In this document: positions 22,501 to 34,603 of the stretch, in pieces | How the letters are laid out: each line of letters opens with the position of its first letter | Position numbering within the stretch: position 1 is the stretch's first letter | NCBI RefSeq assembly: GCF_002878395.1 | Contig: NC_061116.1 | Span: 120,256,692-120,320,691, forward strand | Source: Capsicum annuum | Lineage: Eukaryota > Streptophyta > Magnoliopsida > Solanales > Solanaceae | DNA: 64,000 nt | Direction: 5' to 3' | Made by a program: the position numbers and the translations under genes | The notes under the pieces: model-generated | Database searches by the model: none | What the model saw: the letters and a program-made list of their open reading frames with translations, nothing else | What the model was told of the DNA's origin: nothing

Positions 22501-24700
22501 AATCTAACAAATGACTATGTTTGCAGGTGGGAGAAATGGATTGCAATCAGAACTAGTTCATGGATAGTGGATGTTCAAAACATATGACTAAAAGAATTGA
22601 TTGTTTTCTCTCTCTCAAGACACTTCAGGGTGTAGATGTCTCATTTGGAAATGGTAAAAAGGGCTATACCCATGGTTTGGGAAAGATTGGAAATCACCTG
22701 ATCAAGAAATAGAATATGTGTACTATGTGAATGGACTCAAGTACAGTCTTCTAAGAGTTTCTAAAATTTGTGATAAAGGTAATAAAGTGAAATTCTCATC
22801 TGATGGATGCACTATGTCAAGTTTACACTCTGTTTGGATGGTGGTTTGTCATGGTTTCATAATGTACTATACACTATGGTATAGTGTCGTATGGTATGGT
22901 ATTGTATAGTATGGTACAATACAATGTTTGGATAGATTGTATCATTCACTACGGTTTAATAATAGTTTTTTGTTTGGTTTGACAGTATCGACTGTATCAT
23001 AATGGGTAAGTTTACTAAAATACCCATAATTATTATAAATTTTAAATTTATAATAATTAGGGGTATTTTGTTATTAACTATGAGCAAGATTTTGGACATT
23101 GATGTTTGAATTAACTATGCATCATAATAAGCACAATTATGTATCAAATTTAGATATTGATGTTTGAATTTTTGTAATAGGTACACCTTGGGAATAAACT
23201 AAAGCAGTACACGAAAAATCTTTCAAGGAAGATCAACCTCAAGAGGTTGTTAGCCCCTTTTACCACTAGAGTAGTATTGCTCTATTTATGTTCCTTTTTT
23301 GAACTTATTTGTATTGCATAATTGTTTTCATGGTTCTTTTCTTTTTCAAAGCTTCTCATAATCATAATTCTCCTTCTACCCATTCACACTTAAAATTCTA
23401 TGACTGGGGAATGGAAACATTGAGATAAAAACTACCACTCAGTGGCATTAATGCAAACATGACTGTTGCTATACAAAGACTAAGATGACATGACTAAAAG
23501 GGTAAAATAGGATTAGATAATATTATATAAGGGTATAACTGAAAAAAAAAACTAAACCATAAGATACCACCAAATTGGTGGTTCAAAAAAGTAAGGATTT
23601 TCATGGTACCCTAACCATGGAATTAAACCATACCATACCATATATTTTGAGAAGCATCAAAAGAAACATGGTATTATTACTAACCATACCATACCATACC
23701 ATGAGAAACTACCATCCAAACAGAGTGTTAAAGTCTAGGAGAGTTATCCTCAAATCCAAAAGGATCAAGAATATGTATATGGTTGATTTAGAGTCTGTAG
23801 CTGATGGGGAATTAAGATGCTTAAGTGTTCAAAGTAAAGATATTGATCTATGGCACAAAAGGTTGGGATACGTATATTCCTTTTTGATGAACAAGTTAAA
23901 TTCAAAAGACATGGTTCATGGCATGCGAAAGCTAAAATTTCTAGAAAATAAGGTTTGTGATACTTGTGTTAAAGGCAAACAAACCAGGTCTTCCTTTAAG
24001 CTGAAGAAGCAGGTGAGTTACTTCTAGACCTCATGAGTTGCTACACATAGACCTATGTGGACTTGTTTAAAGTCCAAAGTAGAGGAGGAAAGAAATATGT
24101 ATTTGTCATTATAGATGACTACTCCAGATTCACCTAGACAATGTTCTTTAAAACCAAATATGAAACCTATGAGGTTTTAGTAAATTTTGCCAAGCAAATT
24201 CAAATAAAGCTGAATTATAAGATTGCTAAATTCAGATCTGATCATGAAACTAAATTCGAGAACTCCTAAGTTTCAGGATATTGTGCTGAATATGGAATCA
24301 GACATAACTTTTCTGCTCTTAGGACTCCTCAGCAAAAGTGAGTTATTAAAAGAAACAATAGAACCCTCATAGAGATTGCTAGGACCATGTTGATTGACAG
24401 TGGGCTTCCAAGAGCTTTTGGGTTGGAGTTTTTAATACTGCCTATTATGTAAAACTAGATATTTGATTAGATCTCTCCTAAAGAAACCCCATATGGGTTT
24501 GTGTTTAATAGAAAGCCTAAGATTGACTACTTTAGACCTTTTGGGTACAAGTGTTTTATGCTAAACAATAGAAATAATGAACTAGGAAAGTTTAACTCCA
24601 AAAGTGATGAAGCAACACTTGTGGGCTACTCCTCAACAAGAAAAGCATACAGAGTTCTCAATAAAAAAACTCTGTGTGTGGAATAAAGTATACATATGGC
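22501..24700 (+). pseudogene. Copia protease and integrase remnant, interrupted by a MITE
   Basis: The protease motif DSGCSKHMT (22563-22589) retains the catalytic Asp. YYVNGLKYSLLRVSKICDKG follows. After the MITE (22826-23727) the frame resumes with the pre-integrase domain (LWHKRLGY at about 23848, CDTC at about 23958). The integrase core keeps an Asp in IDDYSRF (about 24113) and an Asp in RSDHETKF (about 24237). The third acidic residue of the catalytic triad is replaced by Lys at 24348-24350 (VIKRNNRTL). An open segment at 24501-24686 covers the C-terminal integrase region. Inactive. Confidence 0.85.
22826..23727. mobile_element. Tourist-like MITE inside the copia element, rich in ATGGT/ACCAT
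   Basis: The termini CACTCTGTTTGGATGG are perfect inverted repeats (right end ccatccaaacagagtg). TTA is duplicated at 22823-22825 and 23728-23730, as for PIF/Harbinger elements. Removing the insert and one TTA restores the copia frame. The subterminal sequence consists of many overlapping atggt/accat pentamers on both arms. About 900 bases, no transposase. Confidence 0.9.
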
Positions 24701-24959
24701 CTTTGATGAGTTAGAAAAGCTAGTGAATCTAGGTGATGATAAAGATTCTGATATTGAAGAGCTCATTCCTATTCAAAGAGATGATATTGCTGAAGATAAT
24801 GGTCAAGGACTAATTGATGCAGTTGGGAATTATGAAGGTGATGGTGATCCAGGATCTTAGATACAAACCCTTGCTCTAGATGAAGAACATCAAGAAGGGT
24901 CCAATCACTTGAGAATCTGACTTTACCTTGGAATCTGGAGTCCAAACAAGAGCTCAAGT

Positions 24960-25400
24960 CAAAAATTTCATGGCATTCTCAGCATTCTTGTCCTAAATTA
25001 AGCCTAAAAATATGAAAGAAGCTTTAAAAGATATTGACTAGATCAATGTAATGTAGGAGGACCTTCAACAATTTGAAAGAAGTAAAGTCTGGCACCTAGT
25101 CCCTAGAACTGTTGACAAAACAATTTATGAAGAATAGGTTGAGGCTAGAGTTGATCAAAATAACCTAACCTACTAAGATGAATTAGTTTATCTCCATAAA
25201 TTGGCTATGATCAGGTGACAGGTATCCTTGACAAAGTATGTATTTGTTGGTCTAACTTAGTACCATACCTTTATAGGTATATATGCATGGGAATAACTTT
25301 GGAAGAGAACAGTTGAGATAGACACAAATTTGAGGATTTACTAAAGAAAGAGAGGGACCTGGTCCCATCTCTCAGGTTAGTACTAAAATTGTGTATTTTA
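24960..25400 (+). pseudogene. Copia reverse transcriptase N-terminal remnant
   Basis: Words such as KPKNMKEALKDID and QFERSKVWHLVPR mark the start of copia RT. The catalytic palm with the YVDD box and the whole RNase H are missing; by about 25400 the sequence passes toward the post-pol region. A large internal deletion is inferred. Confidence 0.75.
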
Positions 25401-25892
25401 AAAATTATAAAAAATTATCTAAAAAGTTGTGTGTCTTTCCTTCTCTGAGTAAAAGCTGTCAAATCTCTAGAAAGGTGAAGCATTGCAACAAGTATGACAG
25501 ACATGTCATTTCATTCAAAAGTCATCGCAATGACAATGGTCACCTCCCTTAATTACAAAATCAAACTTATTCTATTTTATTCTCTTCCAAATTAATTCAA
25601 AAATCTTCTTCCTCATATCTTTCATTCTCAAAAAAAAATTGTTTTCTACCCAATTGAGCCTCGCTAAATACCTAAAAATGAATTAATCCCCAAAAATTCA
25701 GTCTGAAAAGCCGCAAATTGAACATTCTAATTTTTTAATACCTAGAACAGTGGAAGATCCCTCCTTAAATACTTAATGAGAATCTGAGTACATACCGCCT
25801 ACTACGTTCTCTTTAAGAACTACTGAGACTTTAAAGGTATCCATTCATGTCAAAACTTCAGCTTCCATGGAAACCTTGTAAGTTCAGCCATA

Positions 25893-27330
25893 GTGGTAGA
25901 CCTAAATCAAGGCTTTGATTCACTAATTGAACACAAATTTTCTCAACTTAAAGTTCCTCTTTCCTTAGAAGAACCAAAAATACCTGAAGCTTCTACTGCT
26001 AGGAGAAGGAGACTAAAGAAAGCCAATGTAGTAACGGAAGAAAATATGGAAATTATAAACATTGGAGAAAGGTAAGATGTTGATCCTAGTGTCGTTATAA
26101 CTAAAAAGAAGAGAAAAGAAATTCATGATGAAGGGAGGAACAAGTCCCCTACTTCAAAGTCTAGAAGCCCTGAGCACTTTACAGTTAAGAAAATAAAAGT
26201 TTCTGAGGGGCCCGGTCCTAAGAAGAGAAAAGCTGCAGAGGAGAAACCAAGCAGTTGTTCTAAAAAAAGAAAGAAGGGTAAGGAATAAAAGTACTTGAAA
26301 ATTAAAAGGTTCTAACTGGAAGGGTATTTTAATCCAGGAACATTGAAAAACCTAGAATGGTTGAGCTTGTTGAGTATGTGCGATACTAAGGATGGTTGCA
26401 TCTTGTAGAGGGACCAATTCCCTCTGTATATAAAGATAAAGTAAGACAGTTTTTCTATACTATCTTTTCTGAAGATAGAGAGAGACTAACTGCAATGGTG
26501 TAAGCAAAAAAAATAAAGTTAGATGATAAAACTCTTAGAAAAATCCTGGATATTCTTATTATGGGTGTGAGGACTATCTTGAAACAAAGCCCTCAACTAA
26601 GTTTATGGTTAATACTTCTAAATTAGGAGAAACTTTTATGCCTGGTGTAAGGAAGAAGTTTATCAAGGGTGAGTTTCAATTGGTATTTGAATTTGTCAAC
26701 AAATTAGTGCTGCAAAGATCTTAGAAAAGAACCATTGCTTCTGGTGTAGATTTATATGTGATAGAGTGCCTAAACAAATTTGAGTTGATTAGTCTACCTG
26801 GATTGATAATCAAACATATATTCAAGGTAATCCATGAGAAAGATAGAAGGCATGGTATACCTTATAGATACTTTTTGAATAGGATGTTTGGTTATTTTAG
26901 GGTAGTCTATGAAAAATGAACTCCTAATATAATAAAGTAAATGTTCATCTTGACTACTTTGTTTGAAAATGAGTGTGTTAAAGGAAAAATTGGGACCATA
27001 TCCCAAGTGTCAGAACTGTTGGCAGTTCAAGAAAGGTTGAGCATGTAATTGAAGGATACGAGAGTTTTTATGGCTACTAAGAATGCAGAAATCCTCACAC
27101 TGAAATTGAAAAATCAGCAGCTATCAACAGAGGGACCAGGTGTCAGTAATGCACTTAGTGCAGAGAATGCAAATTTGAAGAAAAAAGTCTTAGCACTCAC
27201 TAATTAGGTCCAGAATTTCAATGCTAAAGTAAAGGACCTAACAAAGCAGATATTGGATTTTCATGTTGTTGTGAGTGCTAGAATGGAGATGCTTCTTAAG
27301 ACCCTGTCCCCTAAACCTCTATCTACCTAA
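25893..27330 (+). pseudogene. Copia (SIRE-type) post-pol ORF, decayed
   Basis: It starts within an open stretch (MVDLNQGFDSLIEHKFSQL, 25893) and has Lys/Arg/Glu-rich low-complexity segments, including KKRKKGK (about 26260). A globular region follows (MVELVEYVRY at 26358, then VRQFFYTIFSEDRE at about 26440). LFEFVNK-like and GLIIKHIF segments lie at about 26680-26825. The C-terminal part (27060-27330) is rich in Leu, Lys, Asn and Gln, coiled-coil-like, and ends at a TAA at 27328. The order of basic tail, globular part with a VRxFF/FY motif, then coiled coil resembles the Athila post-pol ORFs in this window. No signal peptide is visible. Function unknown; called env-like in SIRE literature. Confidence 0.6.
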
Positions 27331-27838
27331 GCCTCATCTCTCCTACTTTTAATCCTTCCCTATGTTATTTTTTGGTCCTTGATTTCGGTGTGGATTTTTG
27401 AAGATAGATATTGTATGGTTTTTTGGTATGATGTAATGGTACTAATCTTGTTTAATATGAATGAAATCCTTTTTTGTGTGTTTCATCTATCTCTTTTTTA
27501 CTTTAAAAGTTGTTCTTCATGTTAGTGTTGCCCCAGTGGCCATGAGTTAACTGACTTGTGCTTATTTTACTCTTGGTTTATTGTTCTTACTTTTCAATGA
27601 TGTCAAAAGGGGAAATACTGAATTCATGAGGTATAGACCAGGTACCAGGTATAATACTTGTATTAAATGATGTGTAGAAGTACATGCATATTGATAGGTG
27701 AAAGCATATTGGTATATTGACAGGGAGAAGCATGATGCATAGTGATAGGGGGAACATTCACTGGCAGTAATGGTGATCACTCTAGTTGAATGAGGTGAAT
27801 GAATTTTGATGATTCAAGATCTGTGTTTTGTAATCATT

Positions 27839-27850
27839 AAAAGGGGGAAA
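27839..27850 (+). promoter_or_regulatory. Polypurine tract of the copia element
   Basis: aaaagggggaaa directly before the 3' LTR. Confidence 0.85.
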
Positions 27851-27851
27851 T

Positions 27852-28591
27852 TGCTATATCTTGTTTTGATGATGATCAGCTGACAATAAGGGACCAGGTC
27901 CCTGGGTCTTCATGAATTTAGTACAACTGTCATATGTCTGGGTGGTTTTATCTGTTATGTAACAAACTACGCTAGTGAGTTGTGTACTAGTCAATACACT
28001 TGGCCCAATAGAAATTCTACCCTAATCATTATCCACCTATAAATAGAAAAGAATGCTTCTCAATTCAAAAGTTTTTGCAATCTTGTGATTTTAAGAATAA
28101 AATGGCAAAAACTTAATATTAATCAAGTTCCAAGGTCCTGTATGCTGAGAGAGTAATTTTTCTTTAGTCAAGTATTGTTCTATAATTGAATTACTCATAT
28201 TATAAGAATAATGGTTTTCTTGTGTATATAGAGTTCTTAGGTAGAGTTACCTGAGTTGATATTGGTTAGAGTTAATCAATACTGAGAGGAGATCTTGGCA
28301 GAGTTATCAAGGAGAGTTTGTAATAGAGTTATAAAAAATTAGTGGATCTTAGAGCTAAGATCTAATGAGGATTGTAATCATAAGTTTGATTATAGTGGGT
28401 TGTTGAGTGCTTGTGAAGGCAATCCGTGTTTTTTCCTCTCTTGAGCAAGGAGGTTTTCACGTTAAACCATTATGTTCTTTACTTTCCTATAAAGTTTTAT
28501 TTCCTTACTGCTTTATTACTTTATTGCATGTATCTGACTGTAAGGGACCTGGTCCCTTATAAGGTGGTGCAACCCCACCTCCGATTCATCA
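27852..28591 (+). repeat. 3' LTR of the copia element
   Basis: It starts TGCTATATCTTG and ends TTCATCA. It pairs with 19781-20516. The palindromes gggaccaggtccc and gggacctggtccc occur near each end. Confidence 0.92.
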
Positions 28592-28596
28592 GGAGA

Positions 28597-29985
28597 CTTA
28601 TAAACTTTGTCGTCACCCTCAAGAAGAATGAACTAATCTCTATGAACATAGGTGATGACTTGGTTGACGTCTCATCACTTTGTTGATGTTTTTTCAACAT
28701 TGTCATTAACTTTAAACAAAATCATCTGAACTCAGAATCGTAGGTGATGACTTAGTTGACATCCCTTCACCTTGTCAATTAAGTTGTCAACCTAAAACAG
28801 ACTGTGATGCACTTTATTACCATTTAAGGAACTGGGGTTGATAATCTTGTCAACAAATTTATGACTTATCAACCCTAGTTAGCAGTCCCTAAATATGATG
28901 CACCATCAATTTAACTTAGTTAACTTTGAATCTTTTGATGAAGGTAATTACTAATTTCCCATTAGATTATTAAAATTTATTCTTTTATAAGAGGAATAAA
29001 CTTCATAACTTAATGGGAACTCATTCATGAGAAACATTTACCAATACTTATTTCTTTTGACTAAGATTTAATAAGAAAATTTGTTTTGCTCATGAATTCC
29101 CTGCACTCCTTTTTTTCTAAATTTTAACTTTCTCCTTTTCACATATGATAGAGAGAACAACATTTTAACATACCTTGAACATGAATTGAAAGTAGCAAAA
29201 ACCGACTAGTAAAGTTGAGCTTGTTCAGGAGAATAGAAGAATTTTGTACTTTAATTTGCATACATAAGGAGAATTACATATAAGAGAAGAGTTCTATTTG
29301 CAATAGGACTTGATTTGAGAAGTTGAAAAGAAAAGGAAAACTTGAGAAGTTGAAAAAAAAAGAAAGGGGAGATGAAAAGTTTCAAATGATTAAGACTTTT
29401 TTTTTTTTTGTGTGTGTGTGTATATATATATATTTAATGAAAAAAGATTAAAATATACAACACAGAAGATAAAATAATTTTTGAGCAGGAATGGAAAACT
29501 AAGAGTTTTTAGCAATCTGGATTAGGTTAGGGTTTGGATCAGGTTAAGATAGACTTAACTGGGCTGGAGTTTTAGCTGGTGTCTCATCAGTATGTTGATA
29601 GATCGTTACTGGGCTCATTAACCTTGTACGGAATAATGCCTCAACTTTGCCTCAGCTGACGACAAAAAGTGACGGCTCGTCAATCTTGTCGTCATGACTT
29701 TCCATATTATGTTGATTCTTTACTTTAGTTGATGACAGTAAGTGATGGCTCATCACTTCGTTGATGACTTGTCAAGTTTGTCGTCAAGGCTATCCAGAAT
29801 GCACCAATTATTTTCTCTTAAGATGACCATAGGATTGACAACTCGTCAACATGCTGACAATTTGTAAGACCTACTTTGTCCATCAATCTCAGAGTTGTTC
29901 CTGCACATCTTAGAAAACACATTACCCGTGGTGAAACCTAAAAAAAATGTTTACAACACAAATGTTGGGTTGCCTCCAAATAGCG
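28597..29985 (-). other. Athila 3' untranslated region with GTTGAC/GTCAAC-type motifs
   Basis: This is non-coding sequence between the end of pol and the copia insertion. Short words of the type gttgacgactcgtcaac and ttgtcgtca recur at about 28650-28880 and 29580-29880, as they do in both LTRs of the element. A compound microsatellite (T run, GT repeat, TA repeat) lies at 29397-29433. On the minus strand the spacer motif ggaggcaaccca at about 29970-29983 marks the end of pol. Confidence 0.6.
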
Positions 29986-30079
29986 CCTGATTTAACGTTG
30001 TGGCATGATCCAATTATCTTAACTACATAAAATTCGTCAAGATATACTTAGAAAACAATTTTACCTCATCCATTGGACC

Positions 30080-30951
30080 AATGTAATGCTTGATTCTTTG
30101 ACCATTAACCTTGAACAAATTTTTTTCCTTTTTTCAAGTTCAACCACACCTGATGGAAAAACTCGGGTTATTTGGAATGGTCCTGACCATTTCTACTTTA
30201 GCTTCTCGGGAAAAATCTTGAATCGTGAGTTAAAGAGCAGTACCCAATCACCAAATCAAAAGTCTCTCTTTTCAATTCATTTATCGTGGTACTGCTTCAT
30301 CCTTTCTTTATAAATATTAGCTCTTTCATAGGCTATGAGATGGAACTCATCCATCTTATTAAGTTGATCTAGCCTCAAATCAGTTGTATCCTTCCAACTT
30401 AAGTTCAATTTCTTAAGTGCTCACAGCTCCTTATGTGCAAGTTCCACTAGAAAATGATAAGCTTTACTAAAAACCAACTGATAAGGATACATTCTGATGG
30501 GCATCTTAAAAGCTGTTCATATGCCCACCAAAGGGCATCATCAAGCTTTCTCGACCATTCACTTCTATTTGCATTAACGGTCTTGGCTAAGATAGATTTG
30601 ATTTCCTTGTTTGACACTTCTACTTGTCCACTAGTTTGTGGGTGATAAGGTGTACCTACCTTGTGTTGTTTCACCCCATATTTAATCAACGTATTTCTAA
30701 AAACCTTGTTGAAGAAGTGTGACCCTCCATCACTTATAATGGTTCTTGGAACACCAAAGCATGAGAAAATATTCTTTCTCAAGAATGCAACCACTCTCTT
30801 GCCTTCATTATCTACCAAAGCCATAGCTTCCACCCAATATGACACATAGTCCACAACAACCAAGATGTATTTGTGACCATAAGAGCTCACAAAGGGTCCC
30901 ATAAAATCTATGCCCCAAACATTAAAAAACTCCACCTATAACATCCTGGTC
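30080..30951 (-). pseudogene. Athila integrase core and C-terminal region
   Basis: The open stretch on the minus strand (30447-30935) gives the integrase core: WGIDFMGPF with the first catalytic Asp, SDGGSHFFN with the second, and [11 protein letters not shown] with the Glu, so all three catalytic residues are preserved here. The C-terminal part (30080-30446) carries WVLLFNSRFK- and KSKWSGPF-like words in shifting frames. The upstream (N-terminal) part is separated by the 2.5-kb solo LTR, and the frame continues at 33504 when the insert and one TGGTC are discounted. Confidence 0.9.
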
Positions 30952-33498
30952 TATAATACCCCGTACTTTTCCTAGCTTAAATTCATTCCTAGAATGTTAA
31001 GGGATAGCTTCCAAAATTAATAATATTTATTCCATGTGGAATTTTTAATACTATAAATTTTCACTGTGTATTAAATTGAATAAGATTTCCATCGATACCA
31101 AATTCGTCAAATTCTGACACTCGGTGAAGGAGTTATGGCGTTTTTAAGTTGACAATATCCCACCTGAGCAACCACCGCATCGCGATGAAGGACAATTTCA
31201 TAATTGTCAATTCCAGTGGACCTCTGTGATGTTGGCACATCTCAAAGAGGTCCAAATTCCCAATTGTCAATTGTCAATAGCTCAACGTGATGGTGGCGCA
31301 TCATGCTAGTAGCCAAAATGGCAAAAACTATAGGGCATCGCGATAGCTCCACGTCGCAGAGAATGCCTAGTTCCTACTCATCCTTTTCCATTGATCCACC
31401 GTGGTTGTGGTGAATCGCGGTGGCCAACCAAGTCTAGAAAAATATTGCATTTTTCAGTTCCGAATTAGAGTTTAAAAAGGGTATTTTGTTCAATTTTCAA
31501 GGCCCCAATCCGTCTAAACACAAGATTTAAGCTTATTCTAAGCACCTTATGCTCATTATTCATCATTCTCTTCAAAATCAAAACCCTAGAAACCAAAAGG
31601 CCCTTCTCAAAGAAACAAATTCCACCATAGATTCTTTAAGAAAGCTTTAGATGGAGGATTCCCAACACAAGATATTCAAGAACTCCAAGAAATCTTCAAA
31701 AGCATCATAGGAATCCAAGATTCAGGCTTTTCATCTAAGATATCAATTAAGGTATGTGAAGTTTTTCAACAAGGATCTCCTTTCATCCTTGTGCCCAAAA
31801 TTAGTTTCAATCACAAATTTACATAATTTGAATGAGATTACATGAGATTTGAATTAGGGTTAATACCCATTATTGCTATTTGCAATGTTATGAGTTTTAA
31901 AGATATTTTGAAGATGAATTGCATGTCTATTTTCATATTTTCATGCCTATTGCAGTAAATTACAGATTTTGAGATGAATTATCATTATTTTTATTATCAA
32001 GCATGATTATTATGATGTTTTGACATGAGATTAATGCATGAGTTATTACCCTAAGATTGAGTTTTATTATTTCAAGAAAGATGATGCTTTAAGCATCTTA
32101 TGAGCAGATTATTTACAGATTTTTCAGTAAAGCTTTTATCTTTCGATCATCAGATTAGCTATGGAATCCACTTTTCAGATTATTATAGAATTCAGATCAT
32201 CTTTATTTAAAGATTTTATCAGATTAATGCATAATTGGTTTTAGATAAACCCTTATGCTAGTTTTAACGTGGATTTCCAATAAGAAGAGGGTAGCAAATA
32301 AAAAAGTAGTATTATTTAGCACCGAGTGAAAAGTATGGATTTAGCGCATCCTACTTCCATAGAACTACATAGCCAACGTAGGAACAGATTATCAGATTAT
32401 TCCCATTTCTATATGGATGACAGATTTAGCTTGTGATCAATCACATGGGTAGATTATATTCCCTGGAAAAAGTATAAGACCTCTCTCCAATGTGAGGTTT
32501 CTTTCTTAGGAGGACGAGATGTTGGACTCCATATTATCTTATATGGTTTATATCGGTTAAGAGAACCTCCCTGCTAAGAAAAGTAATAGTTTTTAGAATA
32601 TTTTAAAAGTATTTTCTTTCAGATAAGAGATAAGGTATTCTCCTTAAAAGAAGAATAGAAAAGCTTTTAGAAAACTAAGTGTAAAGGCTCACAAGTTTTA
32701 CTCAAATTATACCTTACAGAAAAGATAATAGCTACAGATTTTAGTTTTCAGATTTCAAATTCAGTAGTGAGTTCTTCTACACTTAGACAGAATGATTTAA
32801 AGGGAGAATACAAGTATAATTTTTAGAAATAAACATTATGGCTCACAAGATTTATAAAGTATGTTTTGTTTCTTATTTCTACATATTTCAGTATTTCAGA
32901 TATTCCATCTTATGTGAGTCATTTACATTTAGCATGCATTATTTTATAAATTATGATGACGAGATAATATTTTACTTATGAATTTCACCCCCATATACTC
33001 AGTACATCCTCAAACTACTGACCCACATATATGTATATGTGCTATATTATCTCATAATGTAGGTACAAGTTGTAGCACGCATACCATATTCAAATAGCTT
33101 GTAGATTCTAGCCAGTAGATGACGAGTCCTCCTACTTCGGGGACTTTAGTTAGATGTTATTTATGTACTTTACTTTCCTACTCTTATGTATTGATTAGTG
33201 ATAGTTGGGGTCACATCCTAGCTATCTATAGTCAGTATAGTAGAGGCCTCACAGATGTCAGCTAGAGTCAGTTGTGTATTTTCAGTCCCTCTTTCAGACT
33301 TTATCAAGAATGTAAAAGTTGTATCCATTTTGTATTTTCACAGATTCCACAATTATTATGTTTCCAAGCTGTAAACTCAGTCATTTGATACATATTATTT
33401 AGTTGCTTATGAGTTATGCCAGTAGAAGGGTTAGCTTTGGATCACTTGTGGTCCTAAGCACCGTGTGATGTCTCGGGACAAATTTTTGGGGCATTACT
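30952..33498 (+). mobile_element. Solo LTR (Tekay-like, family A) inside Athila integrase
   Basis: It runs TATAATACCCCGTAC...GGGGCATTACT, and the 11 terminal bases are near-perfect inverted repeats. TGGTC is duplicated at 30947-30951 and 33499-33503. It matches, reverse-complemented, 47623-50179 in LARD-2. It contains gcatcgcgat-type words at 31160-31400 and a gtgatcaatcacat palindrome near 32435. No internal retroelement sequence is present, so it is a solo LTR left by recombination between two LTRs. Confidence 0.92.
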
Positions 33499-33503
33499 TG
33501 GTC

Positions 33504-33739
33504 ATTGGCATTTCATGATGTCTAGAGATAGACCCCTGTCATTGACATTGATCATAAGCCCTCACAAATTCATAAGTATCTTTGTGAATTAAAGGCCAAT
33601 AGTAACCACTTTCTAAAATCTTCCTCGCGGTCCAATCACCTGGGGATGAATGACATGCCTCTAAAATGTCCAATATTTCCATTTCTGGTATGTATCTTCT
33701 AATAATGTTATCAGCACAGTCTAAACAAATAAGGCTCAT
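33504..33739 (-). pseudogene. Athila integrase zinc-binding N-terminus
   Basis: NIIRRYIPEMEILDILEACH and YYWPLIHKDTYEF, then DQCQ, mark the HHCC domain. The stretch between the first His and the helix looks shortened (SSPGDWTARK), so the second His of the finger seems lost. A stop follows DQCQ. Confidence 0.85.
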
Positions 33740-33839
33740 CCCAAAAGTATCTGGTCACATCATGTAGAAAATTCTTCTAATGAAATGTGAAGTTTTCTGG
33801 GATGATTTCACTAACAATAAAGTTTACAAAATCTCCATA

Positions 33840-34603
33840 TCAAGGCACCAAATCAAGAGTAGCATCAAGAACATGCTCATCCAAAAATGAATCATTAATT
33901 TCTTGCTTTTTTGCTCTCTTACCTTCATACTCTAACCGTGATAGATGGTCCGCTACTTGATTCTCACATCCCTTCCTGTCTTTGACTTCAAAGTCAAACT
34001 CCTGGAGTAACAACACCCATCTTATAAGCCTTGGCTTGGCATCGTTCTTTTCTATCAGATATCTCAGCGTTGCATGGTCAGTGTGAATCACCAACTTAGT
34101 TCCCTATAAGTACACCTAAAATTTTTTGAATTCATAAACTACGGCAAAGAGTTCTTGCTCCGAACTGTGTAATTCTTTTACGCTCTATTTAAGGCCTTAC
34201 TGGCATAATAAATAGGGTGAAAAAGATTTTCCTTCTTTAGACCAAGAACAGCTCTGAGTGTTACCTCACTTGAATCACACATCACTTCAAATGGTTTGGA
34301 CCAATTTGGAGCAATAATGATAAGAGCATCAACTAAATTTTCCTTGAGGCATTGGAAGGCCTTCATGCAATCATCATCAAACATAAACTTGATTTCTTTC
34401 TCTAATAACTTGCAAAGTGGGTTTGCAATTTTGGAAAAATCCTTTATGAACCTATGATAGAAGCGAACATGGCCCAATAAAAATTGCAATCCTTTCACAA
34501 AAATAGGAGGGGATAATTTTTCAATAACTTCAATTTTTGTTCGATCAACCTCAATTCCTTTTGCTAAAATTTTATGTCCCAACACAATGCCTTCCTTTAC
34601 CAT
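33840..34603 (-). pseudogene. Athila RT thumb/connection and RNase H
   Basis: The minus-strand open stretch 34178-34603 gives the RT end (IEVIEKLSPPIFVKG, then LLGHVRFYHRFIKDF) and RNase H start (FEVMCDSSEVTLRAVLG with an acidic residue). The stretch 33840-34094 gives TDHATLRYL and [13 protein letters not shown]. The two parts are separated by a short stretch with a stop. Closely similar to the plus-strand copy at 1059-1560. Confidence 0.9.

Larger units (their letters stand above)
19781..28591 (+). mobile_element. SIRE/Maximus-like Ty1/copia element inserted in the Athila
   Basis: It has LTRs at both ends (19781-20516 and 27852-28591), an initiator-tRNA-Met-type PBS, gag, protease, integrase, a truncated RT, a post-pol ORF and a purine-rich PPT. 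Flanking pentamers GTAGA (19776-19780) and GGAGA (28592-28596) differ at one base and are taken as the target duplication. The host Athila 3' region continues on both sides. The post-pol ORF and the PPT point to the SIRE lineage. Confidence 0.9.
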
